From the NCBI GenBank assembly GCA_963748295.1, contig CAVVIH010000008.1:680484-744483 (forward strand): a stretch of 64,000 nucleotides of DNA, in the 5' to 3' direction. Source of the stretch: CAVVIH01 sp963748295 (GTDB taxonomy: Bacteria > Acidobacteriota > Vicinamibacteria > Vicinamibacterales > 2-12-FULL-66-21). Made by a program: the position numbers and the translations under genes. This document shows, one piece after another, positions 43,333 through 52,820 of this stretch (positions within the stretch are counted from its first letter, which is position 1; each line of letters starts with the position of its first letter). Below the pieces are notes generated by a model. That model was given only the letters and a program-made list of their open reading frames with translations. It had not been told where the DNA came from and made no database searches.

Positions 43333-44168
43333 CGTTGACAGACCGGACAGTAGAACGTCGACCGGCCGCCCTGGACGCGGCGGCGAATCGTTCCCACGCA
43401 GTTGCTCCTCGGACAGGGTTCGTTCTGGCGATCGTAAACAAGGAAGGGCGCGTCGCGATACTCGACATTCAACTGCCGCGCGATCGCGCTCTCGAGGACC
43501 TCTTTGATTGCGGCCGCCAGGCGAAACGCGGCCTCTCGCGGAGCGCCGGAGGCGGTGGCGAGCGTCGATGCCTGGCGACTGGGCGACAGCCCGGCGACGT
43601 GAAGCGCCTCGCTCGCATATATGTTCCCGAGTCCGGCGACGACGCATTGATCGAGAAGAGCGGCCTTCAGCGATGTTTTCTTGCCGCGGCACGCGCGGGC
43701 GAGCGCTGCCGCGGTGAACTCCGGCGACAGAGGCTCGGGACCCAGCGCTTTGATCGCAGGATGCTCGTCCAGCGTCTGTGTGCGAACGAGGTCCATCAAG
43801 CCAAACCGCCGCGGATCGTTGAACACGACCCGCCTGCCGGTCGACATGTGGAACACGACGTGATCGTGCGGGCTCTGCTCAATCGCGCCCTTTGCCGGGC
43901 GCCCGGCCCGGTTGTCGCGCTCGGTCCGGAAGGATCCCGACATGCCCAGATGCATCAGCAGCGTTTCACCAGACGACAGCGACGCCAGCAGGTATTTGGC
44001 GCGGCGGGTCAGCGCGAGCACGCGCTGGCCGGTGAGGCGCTGGGCGAATCGCCGGGGAAAAGGCCGCCGCAAATCGGGGCGGCGCACTTCGACGCTGTTG
44101 ATGTGCGCACGCGCCATGCTTCGCGAGATCAACCGGCGTGTGCTCTCGACCTCTGGCAGCTCGGGCAA
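43329..44168 (-). CDS. mutM: Formamidopyrimidine-DNA glycosylase (Fpg/MutM family)
   Basis: 279 residues. It begins MPELPEVESTRRLISRS, with the catalytic Pro2 and Glu3 (PELPEVE). The central domain has LTRRAKYLLASLSSGETLLMHLGMSGSF and FNDPRRFGLMDL; the H2TH region is LLDQCVVAGLGNIYASEALHVAGLSP. The C-terminal zinc finger is EPCPRSNCVGTIRRRVQGGRSTFYCPVCQR, where the first cysteine pair is spaced C-x4-C instead of the usual C-x2-C. It excises oxidised purines (8-oxoG, FaPy) and nicks the DNA. In an operon with the S1 protein and phosphatase genes. Confidence 0.95.
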   Translation of the reverse strand: MPELPEVESTRRLISRSMARAHINSVEVRRPDLRRPFPRRFAQRLTGQRVLALTRRAKYLLASLSSGETLLMHLGMSGSFRTERDNRAGRPAKGAIEQSPHDHVVFHMSTGRRVVFNDPRRFGLMDLVRTQTLDEHPAIKALGPEPLSPEFTAAALARACRGKKTSLKAALLDQCVVAGLGNIYASEALHVAGLSPSRQASTLATASGAPREAAFRLAAAIKEVLESAIARQLNVEYRDAPFLVYDRQNEPCPRSNCVGTIRRRVQGGRSTFYCPVCQR

Positions 44169-44171
44169 CCG

Positions 44172-45339
44172 TTATCGTTCCTTGAGCGCTCCGCGCAGTT
44201 TGTCAGCCAATGAGCCGAGCGAGCCTGTCGATCCGGCGTCCGGTGTTGCTGCTTCCGGAGACGAGGGGTCCGCAGCCCGCGAGGACCCCTCGTCCAGGAG
44301 CTGGACGCCGATCCGCTTTTGCGCCGTGTCGATGCTCAGGATTTCGAACATCCCGGTCGTGCCCGGCAGGCACGGACTTCGCCCACGCTTCCGTACGGCC
44401 CGTCGGCGCGAAGGTGGACGCGTGCGCCAGCGCCTCCACGCCCGGCTCCAGCTCGACGAACGCGCCGAAGTCCGCCACCCGCGTGACGCGTCCCTTACGC
44501 ACCTGACCGACCTCGTAGGTGCTGGCCACTGTGGTCCAGGGATCGTCCTGGAGCTGCTTCAACCCGAGCGAGATCTTTTCTGTTGCCTCGTCCACTCGCA
44601 GCACCTTCACGGTGATCTGGTCGCCAACCGCGACGATGGAGCGTGGAGTGGCGGCGCGCGACCAGGTCATTTCGGATACGTGCAGGAGGCCCTGGATACC
44701 ACTGCCAAGATCGACGAACGCGCCGAAGTCCAGAACCGACGCTACGCGGCCGGTGAGCACCGCGCCCGGTACGATCGACTTGCGCAAGGCCGCTGCGTGG
44801 GCGCGCTGCTCGTCTTCGAGGTACTTGCGCCGGGAGACGACGATGCTCTTCCCGCCGTCCCTGTACTCGATGATGCGGAAGGTGTAGGTCTTGCCTTCGT
44901 GGACGGCGGGATCGGCAGTCCGGGCGACGTCGATCTGCGAGAGCGGACAGAAGGCACGCTCGCGGGCGATGCGCACCTCGTAGCCGCCCTTGACCACTTT
45001 CTCGACCTTGCCTTCCACCGCGAACCCGGCCTGGAACGCGTCCTCGAGCTCGCGCTGTGTCGTGGCGTTGCGGACACCCTTGCGCGACAGCACGATGCCG
45101 CCACTGGTCGAAAGGACCATCGCCTCGATGCGGTCGCCGACCGACACTTCGATGTCGCCCTCGGCGTCCTTGAGTTCCGCGAGGTCGATCTGGGCTTCGC
45201 TCTTCCCGCCGACGTCGACGAAGGCCACCTCCTGACCGAACGCGACGATAGTGCCTTTGACGATCTGGCCGCGCTCGAATTGACGCGCCTTGAGCGAGGC
45301 CTCGAACATAGCTGCGAAATCTTCGTCGTGCTCGCTCAC
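44172..45339 (-). CDS. S1-domain RNA-binding protein (S1-like), C-terminus frameshifted
   Basis: About 388 residues joined. There are four S1 domains: FERGQIVKGTIVAFGQEVAFVDVGGKSEAQID, AFQAGFAVEGKVEKVVKGGYEVRIARERAFCPLSQID, GAVLTGRVASVLDFGAFVDLGSGIQGLLHVSEM and GQVRKGRVTRVADFGAFVELEPGVEALAHAS. Near 44370 the frame is lost; the proper end TTGMFEILSIDTAQKRIGVQ to LADKLRGALKER ends at 44172. Shorter than six-domain ribosomal protein S1, so probably an S1-related regulator of translation. It lies 22 bases downstream of the ADOP permease gene and 3 bases before fpg. Confidence 0.87.
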
Positions 45340-45361
45340 TTCGTACTCCCTGGATGAGGAC

Positions 45362-47773
45362 TCACTCGGCGCGCAGCGCGATCACAGGGTCGATCCTGGT
45401 CGCACGGCGTGCCGGGAGCCACGACGCGAATTCCGCGACCAGCAGCAGCATTGCCGCCACGGCGCCGTAGATGAGTGGATCCGCCGGGTTCACCTCGAAC
45501 AGCGCCTGTTGCATCAGCCTCGACACGAAGAACGCGCCGACGATTCCCAGTCCGATGCCGAGAAGCGTCAGCCGGCGGCCATGGCCGAGCACCATTCGCA
45601 TGACCGCGCCCGGCGACGCGCCGAGCGCCATCCGGATGCCGATCTCGCTGGTACGATACGCCACGAGGTGTGCCATGACGCTGTAGACGCCGAGGCTGGC
45701 CAGTACGAGCGCGAGCGCGGCGAATGCGGCCAGCAGCACGAGCGCCAGCCTGCGGTCGGCGATGGTCAGGGCGATGCGTGTCGAGAGCATCTGCGGTTCG
45801 ATCAGCGGCAGATCCGGGTCGATCGCCCGCAGCGCGTCCCTGACGAGCGACGCCATCGCGGTGGCGCCGACGTTCGTGCGCACGACGATGTTCGTGAACC
45901 CCTCCGGCCGCTGCAGCGAGGGCAAAAAGTAGTCCGCCTCCGGCGGCGTATTCAGGCCGCTGCTGCGCACGTCGGCGACGACGCCGACGATCTGGGACGG
46001 CAGCTGCGCCATGCCCGTGATCAGCGTGCGGCCGAGCGGATCCTCGCCGGGAAAGTGGTGGCGTGCGAACGTCTCGTTGACAATCACGACGTGCGGGACT
46101 CGCGAGCTGTCGCGCTCGTCGAAGTCGCGTCCGGCGCGGATGGGAATGCCCAGCGTCGCGAAGTACTTCGGTGAAACGAGGTGACGGTTCGCGAACGCCC
46201 GCTCGCTCATCGGCGGCACCGGGCGGCCGACGATGGCCACTGGCGCCGGCACCTGCCCGCCGGTCAGCGGCACGCGATCGCTGAGCGCCGCCGACGTGCT
46301 GCTCGGCAACATGGTGAGGCGCTGGTAGAACTGCTCGTAGAAGGCGATCAGCTTTTCACGATCGTATCGCTCCGGTGGCAGCCCGAGCTGCGCCGTGAAG
46401 ATGCCCTCCGGCTCGAATCCCGGCTCCACCCGCTGCAGGCGGGCGAAGCTGGTGAGAAGCAGCCCGGCCGCAATCAGCAGGACGAGCGACAACGACACTT
46501 CGGCGACGAGGAGGCCGGCGCGCAAGCGATGCCCGGCCCCCGTGGAGCCGCGGCTTGCTTCCTTGAGCGTCTCGTTGACGTTGACGCGAGCCGCCTGCAG
46601 CGCGGGCAGCAGGCCGATCAGCAGCCCGGTGACGAGCGTCACCAGCAGCGAGAACCCGAGCGCCACCGGATCGAGTCCGATCTCGACGGCGCGCGGAATC
46701 AGATCCGCGCCCAGCGTCACGACCGCGCTGAGCGCCCATTGCGCGAGCAGCACGCCGACCACGCCGCCGAGCAGCGCCAGGAGCATGCTTTCCACCACCA
46801 TCTGCCGAACGACGTGGAGCCGGCTCGCACCGAGCGCGAAGCGCGCGGCAATCTCCTTGCGCCTGCCGGCGAACCGCGCGAGCAGCAGGTTGGCGATGTT
46901 GGCGCACGCGATCAGGAGCACGCATCCCACCGCGCCGAAGAGCATCAGATAGCTCTGACGCCGGTCGCCGACGAAATCCTCGAGCAGGGGCACCGTCTCG
47001 ATTTGCGATGGCGCATCGACGTTCGCGGGATGTGCCGTCCGGTATCCGGCGGCGATGACGTTCATCGCCTCGCGTGCCTGTTCCAGGGAGACGCCGGGCC
47101 GCAGCCGCGCGACGACCTGAAAGAAGAAGCCGCCGTTGGTCAACTGCGACGGCGCCAGGAAGGACACTTCCGCCGGCCGTGGCACCCAGACCTGGAACCC
47201 GGCCAGCGGGAATGCCGATGCGCTCTCGGGCAGGACGCCAACGATCGTATAGGGGGCGCCGTTGAGGATCATCGGCTGGCCCAGAACCGACGGATCGCGG
47301 TTGAAGCGCTCGCGCCAGAGGCGATGGCTGATGAGCGCGACGTGCTCGCCTCCGGGCCGGTCCTCGTCGGCTGAAAAGTTCCGGCCGAGCAGGGGCTCGA
47401 CCCGGAATGCCGGCAACAACGACGCCGTGGCGTGAAGCGCAATCACCTGTTCAGGATCGCCGCGTCCGGTCAGCGTGAACGCGTTTCCCGTGGAAAACGC
47501 GACGTCGCTGAACACCTCCTGCCGCTGCTGCACCTCGAGGTAACGTGGATACGAGAAGCCGACCCGCGTCAGGTTCTGCGCCTCGTTGGTCGAGCTCAGT
47601 CTCACCAGGCGGTCGGGCTCTGGAAAAGGCAGCGGCCTGAGAAACACCGAGTTGATGACGCTGAACAGCGCGACGTTCGCGCCGATGCCGAGTCCCAGGC
47701 CGACGATCGCGACCAGCGAGAACCACGGCGCTTTCAGGAGTTGGCGGACGGCGTACCGGAGCTCGAAGTGCAC
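45362..47773 (-). CDS. ADOP-family ABC transporter permease 1
   Basis: 803 residues. Two FtsX/MacB halves: the first N-terminal helix is FSLVAIVGLGLGIGANVALFSVINSV, followed by a MacB-type periplasmic domain and FGAVGCVLLIACANIANLLLARFAGRRKEIAARFALGAS. The second half has LRAGLLVAEVSLSLVLLIAAGLLL, a second periplasmic domain and FAALALVLASLGVYSVMAHLVAYRTSEIGIRMALGASPG, ending ARRATRIDPVIALRAE. This is the acidobacterial duplicated orphan permease type: no ATPase gene is adjacent. Role unknown; relatives of MacB move lipids, toxins or drugs. The gene is intact. Confidence 0.95.
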   Translation of the reverse strand: MHFELRYAVRQLLKAPWFSLVAIVGLGLGIGANVALFSVINSVFLRPLPFPEPDRLVRLSSTNEAQNLTRVGFSYPRYLEVQQRQEVFSDVAFSTGNAFTLTGRGDPEQVIALHATASLLPAFRVEPLLGRNFSADEDRPGGEHVALISHRLWRERFNRDPSVLGQPMILNGAPYTIVGVLPESASAFPLAGFQVWVPRPAEVSFLAPSQLTNGGFFFQVVARLRPGVSLEQAREAMNVIAAGYRTAHPANVDAPSQIETVPLLEDFVGDRRQSYLMLFGAVGCVLLIACANIANLLLARFAGRRKEIAARFALGASRLHVVRQMVVESMLLALLGGVVGVLLAQWALSAVVTLGADLIPRAVEIGLDPVALGFSLLVTLVTGLLIGLLPALQAARVNVNETLKEASRGSTGAGHRLRAGLLVAEVSLSLVLLIAAGLLLTSFARLQRVEPGFEPEGIFTAQLGLPPERYDREKLIAFYEQFYQRLTMLPSSTSAALSDRVPLTGGQVPAPVAIVGRPVPPMSERAFANRHLVSPKYFATLGIPIRAGRDFDERDSSRVPHVVIVNETFARHHFPGEDPLGRTLITGMAQLPSQIVGVVADVRSSGLNTPPEADYFLPSLQRPEGFTNIVVRTNVGATAMASLVRDALRAIDPDLPLIEPQMLSTRIALTIADRRLALVLLAAFAALALVLASLGVYSVMAHLVAYRTSEIGIRMALGASPGAVMRMVLGHGRRLTLLGIGLGIVGAFFVSRLMQQALFEVNPADPLIYGAVAAMLLLVAEFASWLPARRATRIDPVIALRAE

Positions 47774-47838
47774 AGCGGCCTCCAGGCGCTATTCTGGCTC
47801 AAGCCTTGTCGCTGGCAAAATGCGGCAAAGGAGTCACA

Positions 47839-48351
47839 ATGAATCCCATGCAGAAGACGGACTTGAGCGCTGTGCTTTCGGACCTCTTTTCCGAGCTGGT
47901 CAATGGCCCTCCGCGGGGCGGTAGCGCCTTCATGCTCAACTCGGGAGACGACGGACTGCTGCGATCGCTGGCAAAGCTGTCCGCGGCGGACGCGTCGCAA
48001 TCGGTCAACGGCGGGGCGACGATTGCCGCGCACGCGCGGCACCTTCAATACGGGTTGTCGCTGATGAATCGCTGGGCGCGCGAAGGAGGCGACCCGTTTT
48101 CCGATGCGACGTGGGACGCCGCCTGGCGTACGACGCAGGTGGACGCGCAGGAGTGGGCGTCCATTCTGGACGGATTGAAAGAAGAGATCAGCCGCTGGCA
48201 GTACGCACTGGGTTCGCCGCGTGAGGCCTCGCGCGAGGAGCTGGCCGGGATGATCGGCAGCATCGCGCATCTCGCGTATCACCTGGGAGCGGTCAGACAG
48301 ATCGCCCGTGGCGCTCGCGGTCCGAAGGATGGGACGTTCGTGACCTCGTGA
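47839..48351 (+). CDS. DinB-like four-helix protein
   Basis: 170 residues from ATG 47839 with AAAGGAG upstream. Histidines fit a DinB/YfiT-type metal site: GATIAAHARHLQYGLSLMNRWARE and later GSIAHLAYHLGAVRQIAR. The middle is DAAWRTTQVDAQEWASILDGLKEEISRW. The DinB superfamily includes thiol transferases and damage-induced proteins; function cannot be specified. Divergent from ADOP permease 1. Confidence 0.75.
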   Translation: MNPMQKTDLSAVLSDLFSELVNGPPRGGSAFMLNSGDDGLLRSLAKLSAADASQSVNGGATIAAHARHLQYGLSLMNRWAREGGDPFSDATWDAAWRTTQVDAQEWASILDGLKEEISRWQYALGSPREASREELAGMIGSIAHLAYHLGAVRQIARGARGPKDGTFVTS

Positions 48352-48352
48352 A

Positions 48353-49051
48353 TCACCGGTGGCCGAGCGCCTCTTTTTCCGTCTCGGTCAGCTCGCGCCA
48401 CTTGCCCGGCGCGAGATCGCCCAGCTCGACGGGGCCGAACGCCACCCGCTTCAGCCGCGTGACCTCGTGTCCCGCGGCTTCGCACAACCTCCGCACCTCC
48501 CGGTTCTTTCCTTCTGTCAGCTCGATGGTGAGGTGCGTCTCCCGCGTCGAGCGCTTGCGGATGACGACCGAGTGCGCCCGCATGCCGCCGATCCCGCGCT
48601 CAATCCCGCGCGCGGCCTCTTCGCTGAATTCACTGCGCACGGTCGCGATGTAACGCCGGACGAGCGCGTTCGCGGGATCGGTGAGTCGATTCGCCAACTG
48701 CGTGTCGGTGGTCAGAATCAGCAGTCCTGTCGTCGCCAGGTCCAGCCGGCCGGCGGCGACCAGCCCCTTCGCGTCCTCGCCGAGCAGATCGAATACGGTC
48801 GGACGGCCTTCTGGATCGCGCCGTGTGGTGATCACGCCGCGCGGCTTGTGCAGGACGATTGTGAGCCCGCGCGACCGGTGACGCTCCTGGCCGTCGATCG
48901 CGACGCGTGCCGTTTCCGGTACGACCAGCGCGGCCGGGTCGCGCACTGTGCGACCGGAGACGCTGACCCGGCCGGCAACGATCAGCGCCCGCGCGCCCGA
49001 CCGCGAGGCGAGCCCCAGCTTCGACAGCGCCCGGTCCAGCCTCACTCGCAT
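48353..49051 (-). CDS. rRNA pseudouridine synthase (RsuA/RluB/E/F family)
   Basis: 232 residues from ATG 49051. The N-terminal S4 domain is MRVRLDRALSKLGLASRSGARALIVAGRVSVSG. The catalytic segment is GRLDLATTGLLILTTDTQLANRLTDP with the active Asp in GRLD. HKPRGVITTRRDPEGRPTVFDLL and RLCEAAGHEVTRLKRVAFGPVEL are also family patterns. It isomerises a uridine in ribosomal RNA; which site cannot be told, but the length suits RluB. The gene is intact. Confidence 0.93.
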   Translation of the reverse strand: MRVRLDRALSKLGLASRSGARALIVAGRVSVSGRTVRDPAALVVPETARVAIDGQERHRSRGLTIVLHKPRGVITTRRDPEGRPTVFDLLGEDAKGLVAAGRLDLATTGLLILTTDTQLANRLTDPANALVRRYIATVRSEFSEEAARGIERGIGGMRAHSVVIRKRSTRETHLTIELTEGKNREVRRLCEAAGHEVTRLKRVAFGPVELGDLAPGKWRELTETEKEALGHR

Positions 49052-49103
49052 GAATGCTCGAGTGTACCTTTGAAGATCCAACGGATGATCCCGCTGTGGT
49101 ACT

Positions 49104-50150
49104 GTGGGCCCGGAGGCACCGACCGACTTGGCTGACACGATCACCGCCGTTCCCTTGCACATTCAGATGATCCAGATGGGCACCGCCTATTGGTTGTCCA
49201 GTCTCGTCTATACAGCCGCGAAGATTGGGCTCGCCGACGCGCTCGAAGCGGGCCCGCGGTCCGCCAAAGATCTCGCCGGCGCGACCGGCATGAATCCGCG
49301 CGCGCTGCACCGCTTCATGCGGACCCTCGCGAGTTTCGGCGTGCTCACGATGAAGGACGATGGGACGTTCGCGCTCACCGAGCTGGGAGCGACACTGAGG
49401 AAGAACGCGCCAGGGTCGGCGCGCTCGACCGTGCTGACGATGGCCAGCCCGTGGGCATGGCAGTCCTTCGCCGAGTTCGAGTACTCCCTGGCGACCGGCA
49501 AGCCGGCGATGGAGAAGGTGACGGGGATGAATATCTTCGAATACCTCTCGAAGCATCCCGACGAAGCCGCGCAGTTCAGCGAATCGATGGTCGGCATCCA
49601 CGGCGGCGAGCCGCCAACGGTCGCCGCGGCGTATGACTTCTCGAGGTTCGGCACGATCGTGGACGTCGGCGGCGCCACCGGCAACATGCTCGCGCATATC
49701 CTCATGCGGTATCCGCAACCGCGTGGCGTCCTCTACGACCGCCCGCATGTCGTCACGGATGCGCCGGCGCTGCTGCAGGCGCGCGGTGTTGCCGACCGCG
49801 TGGCAATCGTGTCGGGCAGTTTCTTCGAGCGCGTGCCGGAAGGCGGCGACGCCTACATCCTGTCGCACATCATTCACGACTGGACCGAGGCGCAGTGCCA
49901 CACGATCCTCGGCAACTGCCGAAGCGCGATGAAGTCCGGTGCGAAGCTCCTGATCGTCGAGTTCGTGCTGCCGGAGGGCAACACGCCGCATTTCGGCAAG
50001 CTGCTGGATATGGTGATGCTGACACTGCCTGGCGGGGAAGAGCGCACGGCCGGCGAATATCGCGCGCTTCTCGATGACGCGGGCTTCAGGATGACGCGCG
50101 TCGTCCCCACCGCGTCAGACGTCAGCGTCGTCGAGGCCGAGCTGAAGTAA
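49104..50150 (+). CDS. SAM-dependent O-methyltransferase
   Basis: 348 residues from GTG 49104; a TTG at 49128 is an alternative. The N-terminal dimerisation winged helix is SLVYTAAKIGLADALEAGPRSAKDLAGATGMNPRALHRFMRTLASFGVLTM. The Rossmann core has IVDVGGATGNMLAHILMRYP (SAM loop), GSFFERVPEGGDAYILSHIIHDW with the His-Asp catalytic pair typical of hydroxyl methyltransferases, and LLIVEFVLPEGN. It methylates a hydroxyl of a small aromatic or polyketide-like molecule; substrate unknown, no biosynthetic genes nearby. Confidence 0.92.
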   Translation: MGPEAPTDLADTITAVPLHIQMIQMGTAYWLSSLVYTAAKIGLADALEAGPRSAKDLAGATGMNPRALHRFMRTLASFGVLTMKDDGTFALTELGATLRKNAPGSARSTVLTMASPWAWQSFAEFEYSLATGKPAMEKVTGMNIFEYLSKHPDEAAQFSESMVGIHGGEPPTVAAAYDFSRFGTIVDVGGATGNMLAHILMRYPQPRGVLYDRPHVVTDAPALLQARGVADRVAIVSGSFFERVPEGGDAYILSHIIHDWTEAQCHTILGNCRSAMKSGAKLLIVEFVLPEGNTPHFGKLLDMVMLTLPGGEERTAGEYRALLDDAGFRMTRVVPTASDVSVVEAELK

Positions 50151-50173
50151 GCGGCGCTGCGACGCTGTGAGTC

Positions 50174-51079
50174 TCACACGCCCGCGACCGCAAGGGCCGC
50201 GGCCACCTGCGCGTTGTGCCGCAGCAGCGCCACGTTGGCCCGCACGCTGTCCCCGCCCGTCACCTCGCGCATGCGGTCGAGCAGGAATGGTGTCACCGCG
50301 CGGGCGCGGATGCCGCGCGTCTCCGCTTCCGACAGCGCCGTGTTGAGCGCGCGCTCGTAGAGGTCCGACGGCATTTCGTCGGCCACCGGAATGGGATTCG
50401 CAACGAGCACGCCGGTGCCGAGCCCGAGCGACAGGTGAAGCCGCACGGCCGCCGCGAGATCGGTGATGGCGTCGTAGCGACGATCCACAGGGAGTCCGCT
50501 CGAGCGCCGGTAGAAGGCCGGGAATTCGTCCGTTCCGAAACCAAGCACCGGCACGCCAAGCGTTTCCAGCATCTCCACCGTGCGCGGCAGATCGAGGATG
50601 GCCTTGGCGCCGGCAGAGACCACGGCGACCGGAATCCGGGAAAGCGCGGTGAGGTCCGCGGAGATGTCGCCGCTCTCGGACGCGCCGCGATGCACGCCGC
50701 CGATGCCGCCGGTCGCGAAGATCCGTATCCCGCTTGCATGTGCGGCGAACATCGTGGCGGCGACGGTCGTGGAACCGGGCTGACCGGATGCCACTGCCGC
50801 GGCGAGATTACTGAGATTGACTTTGGCGACGTTCGGTGTCGCCGCGAGTTGTTCCAGCTCGGCGCGGGTGAGCCCGACGCGGATGGCGCCGCCGATGATG
50901 CCGATGGTCGCCGGTGTGGCGCCCGCGTCACGAACGATCTGCTCCAGCGACAACGCCGTTGTCACGCCATCAGGCTGTGGCAGACCGTGCGTGACGAGTG
51001 TCGTTTCGAGCGCGACCACAGGCGCCTTGACGGCGAGGGCGCGCGCGGCCTCTTCGCCGTACTCGCACAGCGCCTTCAA
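50174..51079 (-). CDS. psuG: Pseudouridine-5'-phosphate glycosidase
   Basis: 301 residues. Key segments: APVVALETTLVTHGLPQPDGV (catalytic Glu), PATIGIIGGAIRVGLTRAELEQLA, VNLSNLAAAVASGQPGSTTVAATMFAA, IRIFATGGIGGVHRGASESGDISADLTAL and VAVVSAGAKAILDLPRTVEMLE with the catalytic Lys. It splits pseudouridine 5'-phosphate into uracil and ribose 5-phosphate. It overlaps the upstream kinase by 4 bases (ATGA), matching the kinase-then-glycosidase pathway of pseudouridine salvage. Confidence 0.95.
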   Translation of the reverse strand: MKALCEYGEEAARALAVKAPVVALETTLVTHGLPQPDGVTTALSLEQIVRDAGATPATIGIIGGAIRVGLTRAELEQLAATPNVAKVNLSNLAAAVASGQPGSTTVAATMFAAHASGIRIFATGGIGGVHRGASESGDISADLTALSRIPVAVVSAGAKAILDLPRTVEMLETLGVPVLGFGTDEFPAFYRRSSGLPVDRRYDAITDLAAAVRLHLSLGLGTGVLVANPIPVADEMPSDLYERALNTALSEAETRGIRARAVTPFLLDRMREVTGGDSVRANVALLRHNAQVAAALAVAGV

Positions 51080-51990
51080 CGAGGCACCTCACTGCCGTAC
51101 CACTGGCGCAACCGCACCTCGGCATCGGCGCGAGTGGCCGCCAGCAGCCCCTCCGGTCCCCACGCTTCGACGGCGAAGCTGGCCGTGACCACCGCGCGGC
51201 GGAGGCAGTCTTCGATCGGAAGCCCTTCGAGATGCGCCAGGATCAGGCCGACGCCAAACGCATCTCCTGCACCTGTCTGATCCACGACGGCCGCTACGCG
51301 AGTCTTCCACGGGTAAAAGCGCTCGTCATGCGCGTCGTAGAGAATTCCGCCCTTTTCCCCGCGCTTGAAGACAACGTAGCGGAGCCGCCCGCTGACGAGC
51401 CGGGGAAGTGCACGATGAGGATCAACCTGCGCATCGTCGAGCAAGAGTTCATCTTCACCAGGAAGGAACGCATCCGCATCGGCGAGGGCTTCGCGCCACT
51501 CCGCGAGCGTCTCCTCGGTGACTGGCAGGTGCGGATCGACCGAGACGAACGCTCCAGCGTGGCTGCGGAGCGATCTCAGGAGATCGCGCTGCACGTCGAA
51601 CGGCATCGGCGCCAGATGAAACGCAGGAGCGGCACTCCACTGCGAAGGGATGAGCGCCGGCCGCGGAGAGACTTCTTCGTGCGTGGGACATCCCAGGCGG
51701 TGAATCAGCCGGCGGACCTGCCCTTCGTAAAGCAGCCAGGTGCGCACGCCGGAATGGCCCAGCGGGTACACGCCGCCGAGATCGACGCCGCGCTTCTGAA
51801 GCTTGTCGAGCATCCCGGCTGGATAGTCGTCGCCAAGGACGCTGACCAATCCCGGTCGCGAATCCCACACGGTCGCGCCAAGCGCGCCGTACAGCAACGC
51901 GCCGCCTGGCTGTCCCATCCGCGTCGTGCCGTCGGCAAGCACCACGTCGTCGACGAGCAGATTGCCCAGCAGCACGATCGATGGGGTCAC
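51076..51990 (-). CDS. PfkB-family sugar/nucleoside kinase, probable pseudouridine kinase
   Basis: 304 residues from GTG 51990, which overlaps the BtpA stop by 3 bases. The ribokinase fold is seen in SIVLLGNLLVDDVVLADGTTRMGQPGGALLYGALGATVWDSRPGLVSVLGDDYPAGML, and the ATP/anion-hole motif in VAAVVDQTGAGDAFGVGLILAHLEG (DTGAGD-type, Asp catalytic). ADAFLPGEDELLLDD is also usual. Position directly before psuG suggests it makes pseudouridine 5'-phosphate (PsuK role), though sequence alone does not fix the substrate. Confidence 0.88.
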   Translation of the reverse strand: MTPSIVLLGNLLVDDVVLADGTTRMGQPGGALLYGALGATVWDSRPGLVSVLGDDYPAGMLDKLQKRGVDLGGVYPLGHSGVRTWLLYEGQVRRLIHRLGCPTHEEVSPRPALIPSQWSAAPAFHLAPMPFDVQRDLLRSLRSHAGAFVSVDPHLPVTEETLAEWREALADADAFLPGEDELLLDDAQVDPHRALPRLVSGRLRYVVFKRGEKGGILYDAHDERFYPWKTRVAAVVDQTGAGDAFGVGLILAHLEGLPIEDCLRRAVVTASFAVEAWGPEGLLAATRADAEVRLRQWYGSEVPR

Positions 51991-52814
51991 CGGTCGCGAC
52001 TCAGTTCGGCAAACGCGCTGGCGACGGCCCGCACGGCGTCGCGGTCGAGCGGATTGCACCAGACGCCGCCCTGCTTCACCGAGGAACCGACGATGAACCC
52101 GTGGGCGGGTGCGAAGCGTGCCAGATTCGCCGGCGTAATACCCGATCCGACGAGCACCGGCACGCCCACGGCTCGAGCAACCGCGCACACCTCGTCGGGA
52201 GAGGCCGGTTCTCCTGTTGCAGGCCCGGTGACGATGACGCCGTCGGCGAGGAAGAACTCTGCAGCCTTCGCGGTCTCGGCGATCGACACGTCCGCCGTGA
52301 TCGCGTGGGCGCTGTGCTTCTTTTTGATGTCTGCGAACACCAGCACGCTTTCTGCGCCAATTGCCCGCCGGTAGCGGAGCAGCTCGCCCGCGCACGACTC
52401 GATCAGACCCTCGTCCGCCACGTGGGCATACACGAATCCTTCGACGCGGACGAAGTCGGCGCCGGACGCGTGCGCGATGGCGAGCGCCTCGCGATTCGCG
52501 GCGGCGAGCACCTGAATGCCCAGCGGGAGACCGGTTTCGCGCTTGACGTCCCGCGCGATGGCCGCCATGGCGGCGGTGATCTCGGGGCCGACACCGCCCT
52601 TGAGGTACGGGCGGTCGTGCATGTTCTCGATCCCCAGGGCGGTGAATCCCGCCTCCCGGTAGATTCTTGCCTCGGTCAGCGTCTGCTGAATCAGCGCGTC
52701 GACCGAATCGGACGCGGATGGCGTGCCGGGAAGGGCGCCGAGATGCAGCATCCCGATCAGCGCGCGCGGCGCGCCGAAGCGTTCACGAAAAACCGTCAGC
52801 GCATCTCCAGGCAT
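51987..52814 (-). CDS. BtpA/SgcQ-family TIM-barrel protein
   Basis: About 275 residues from ATG 52814 (AGGTG upstream; GTG at 52820 is possible). Family markers: ALIGMLHLGALPGTPSASDSV, ALGIENMHDRPYLKGGVGPEITAAMAAIARDV, GADFVRVEGFVYAHVADEGLIESCAGELLRYRR, VFADIKKKHSAHAITADVSIAETAKAAEFF and VLVGSGITPANL. BtpA was named for photosystem I biogenesis, but the wider family is thought to act in sugar or nucleoside breakdown. Here it heads the kinase/PsuG operon, so a step in pseudouridine or nucleoside salvage is likely. Confidence 0.9.
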   Translation of the reverse strand: MPGDALTVFRERFGAPRALIGMLHLGALPGTPSASDSVDALIQQTLTEARIYREAGFTALGIENMHDRPYLKGGVGPEITAAMAAIARDVKRETGLPLGIQVLAAANREALAIAHASGADFVRVEGFVYAHVADEGLIESCAGELLRYRRAIGAESVLVFADIKKKHSAHAITADVSIAETAKAAEFFLADGVIVTGPATGEPASPDEVCAVARAVGVPVLVGSGITPANLARFAPAHGFIVGSSVKQGGVWCNPLDRDAVRAVASAFAELSRDR

Positions 52815-52820
52815 GATCAC

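Noticed and set aside
43912..45357. 481-codon plus-strand open frame across the Fpg and S1 genes
   Set aside because: Runs through two recognised minus-strand genes and encodes low-complexity Arg/Ala-rich sequence.
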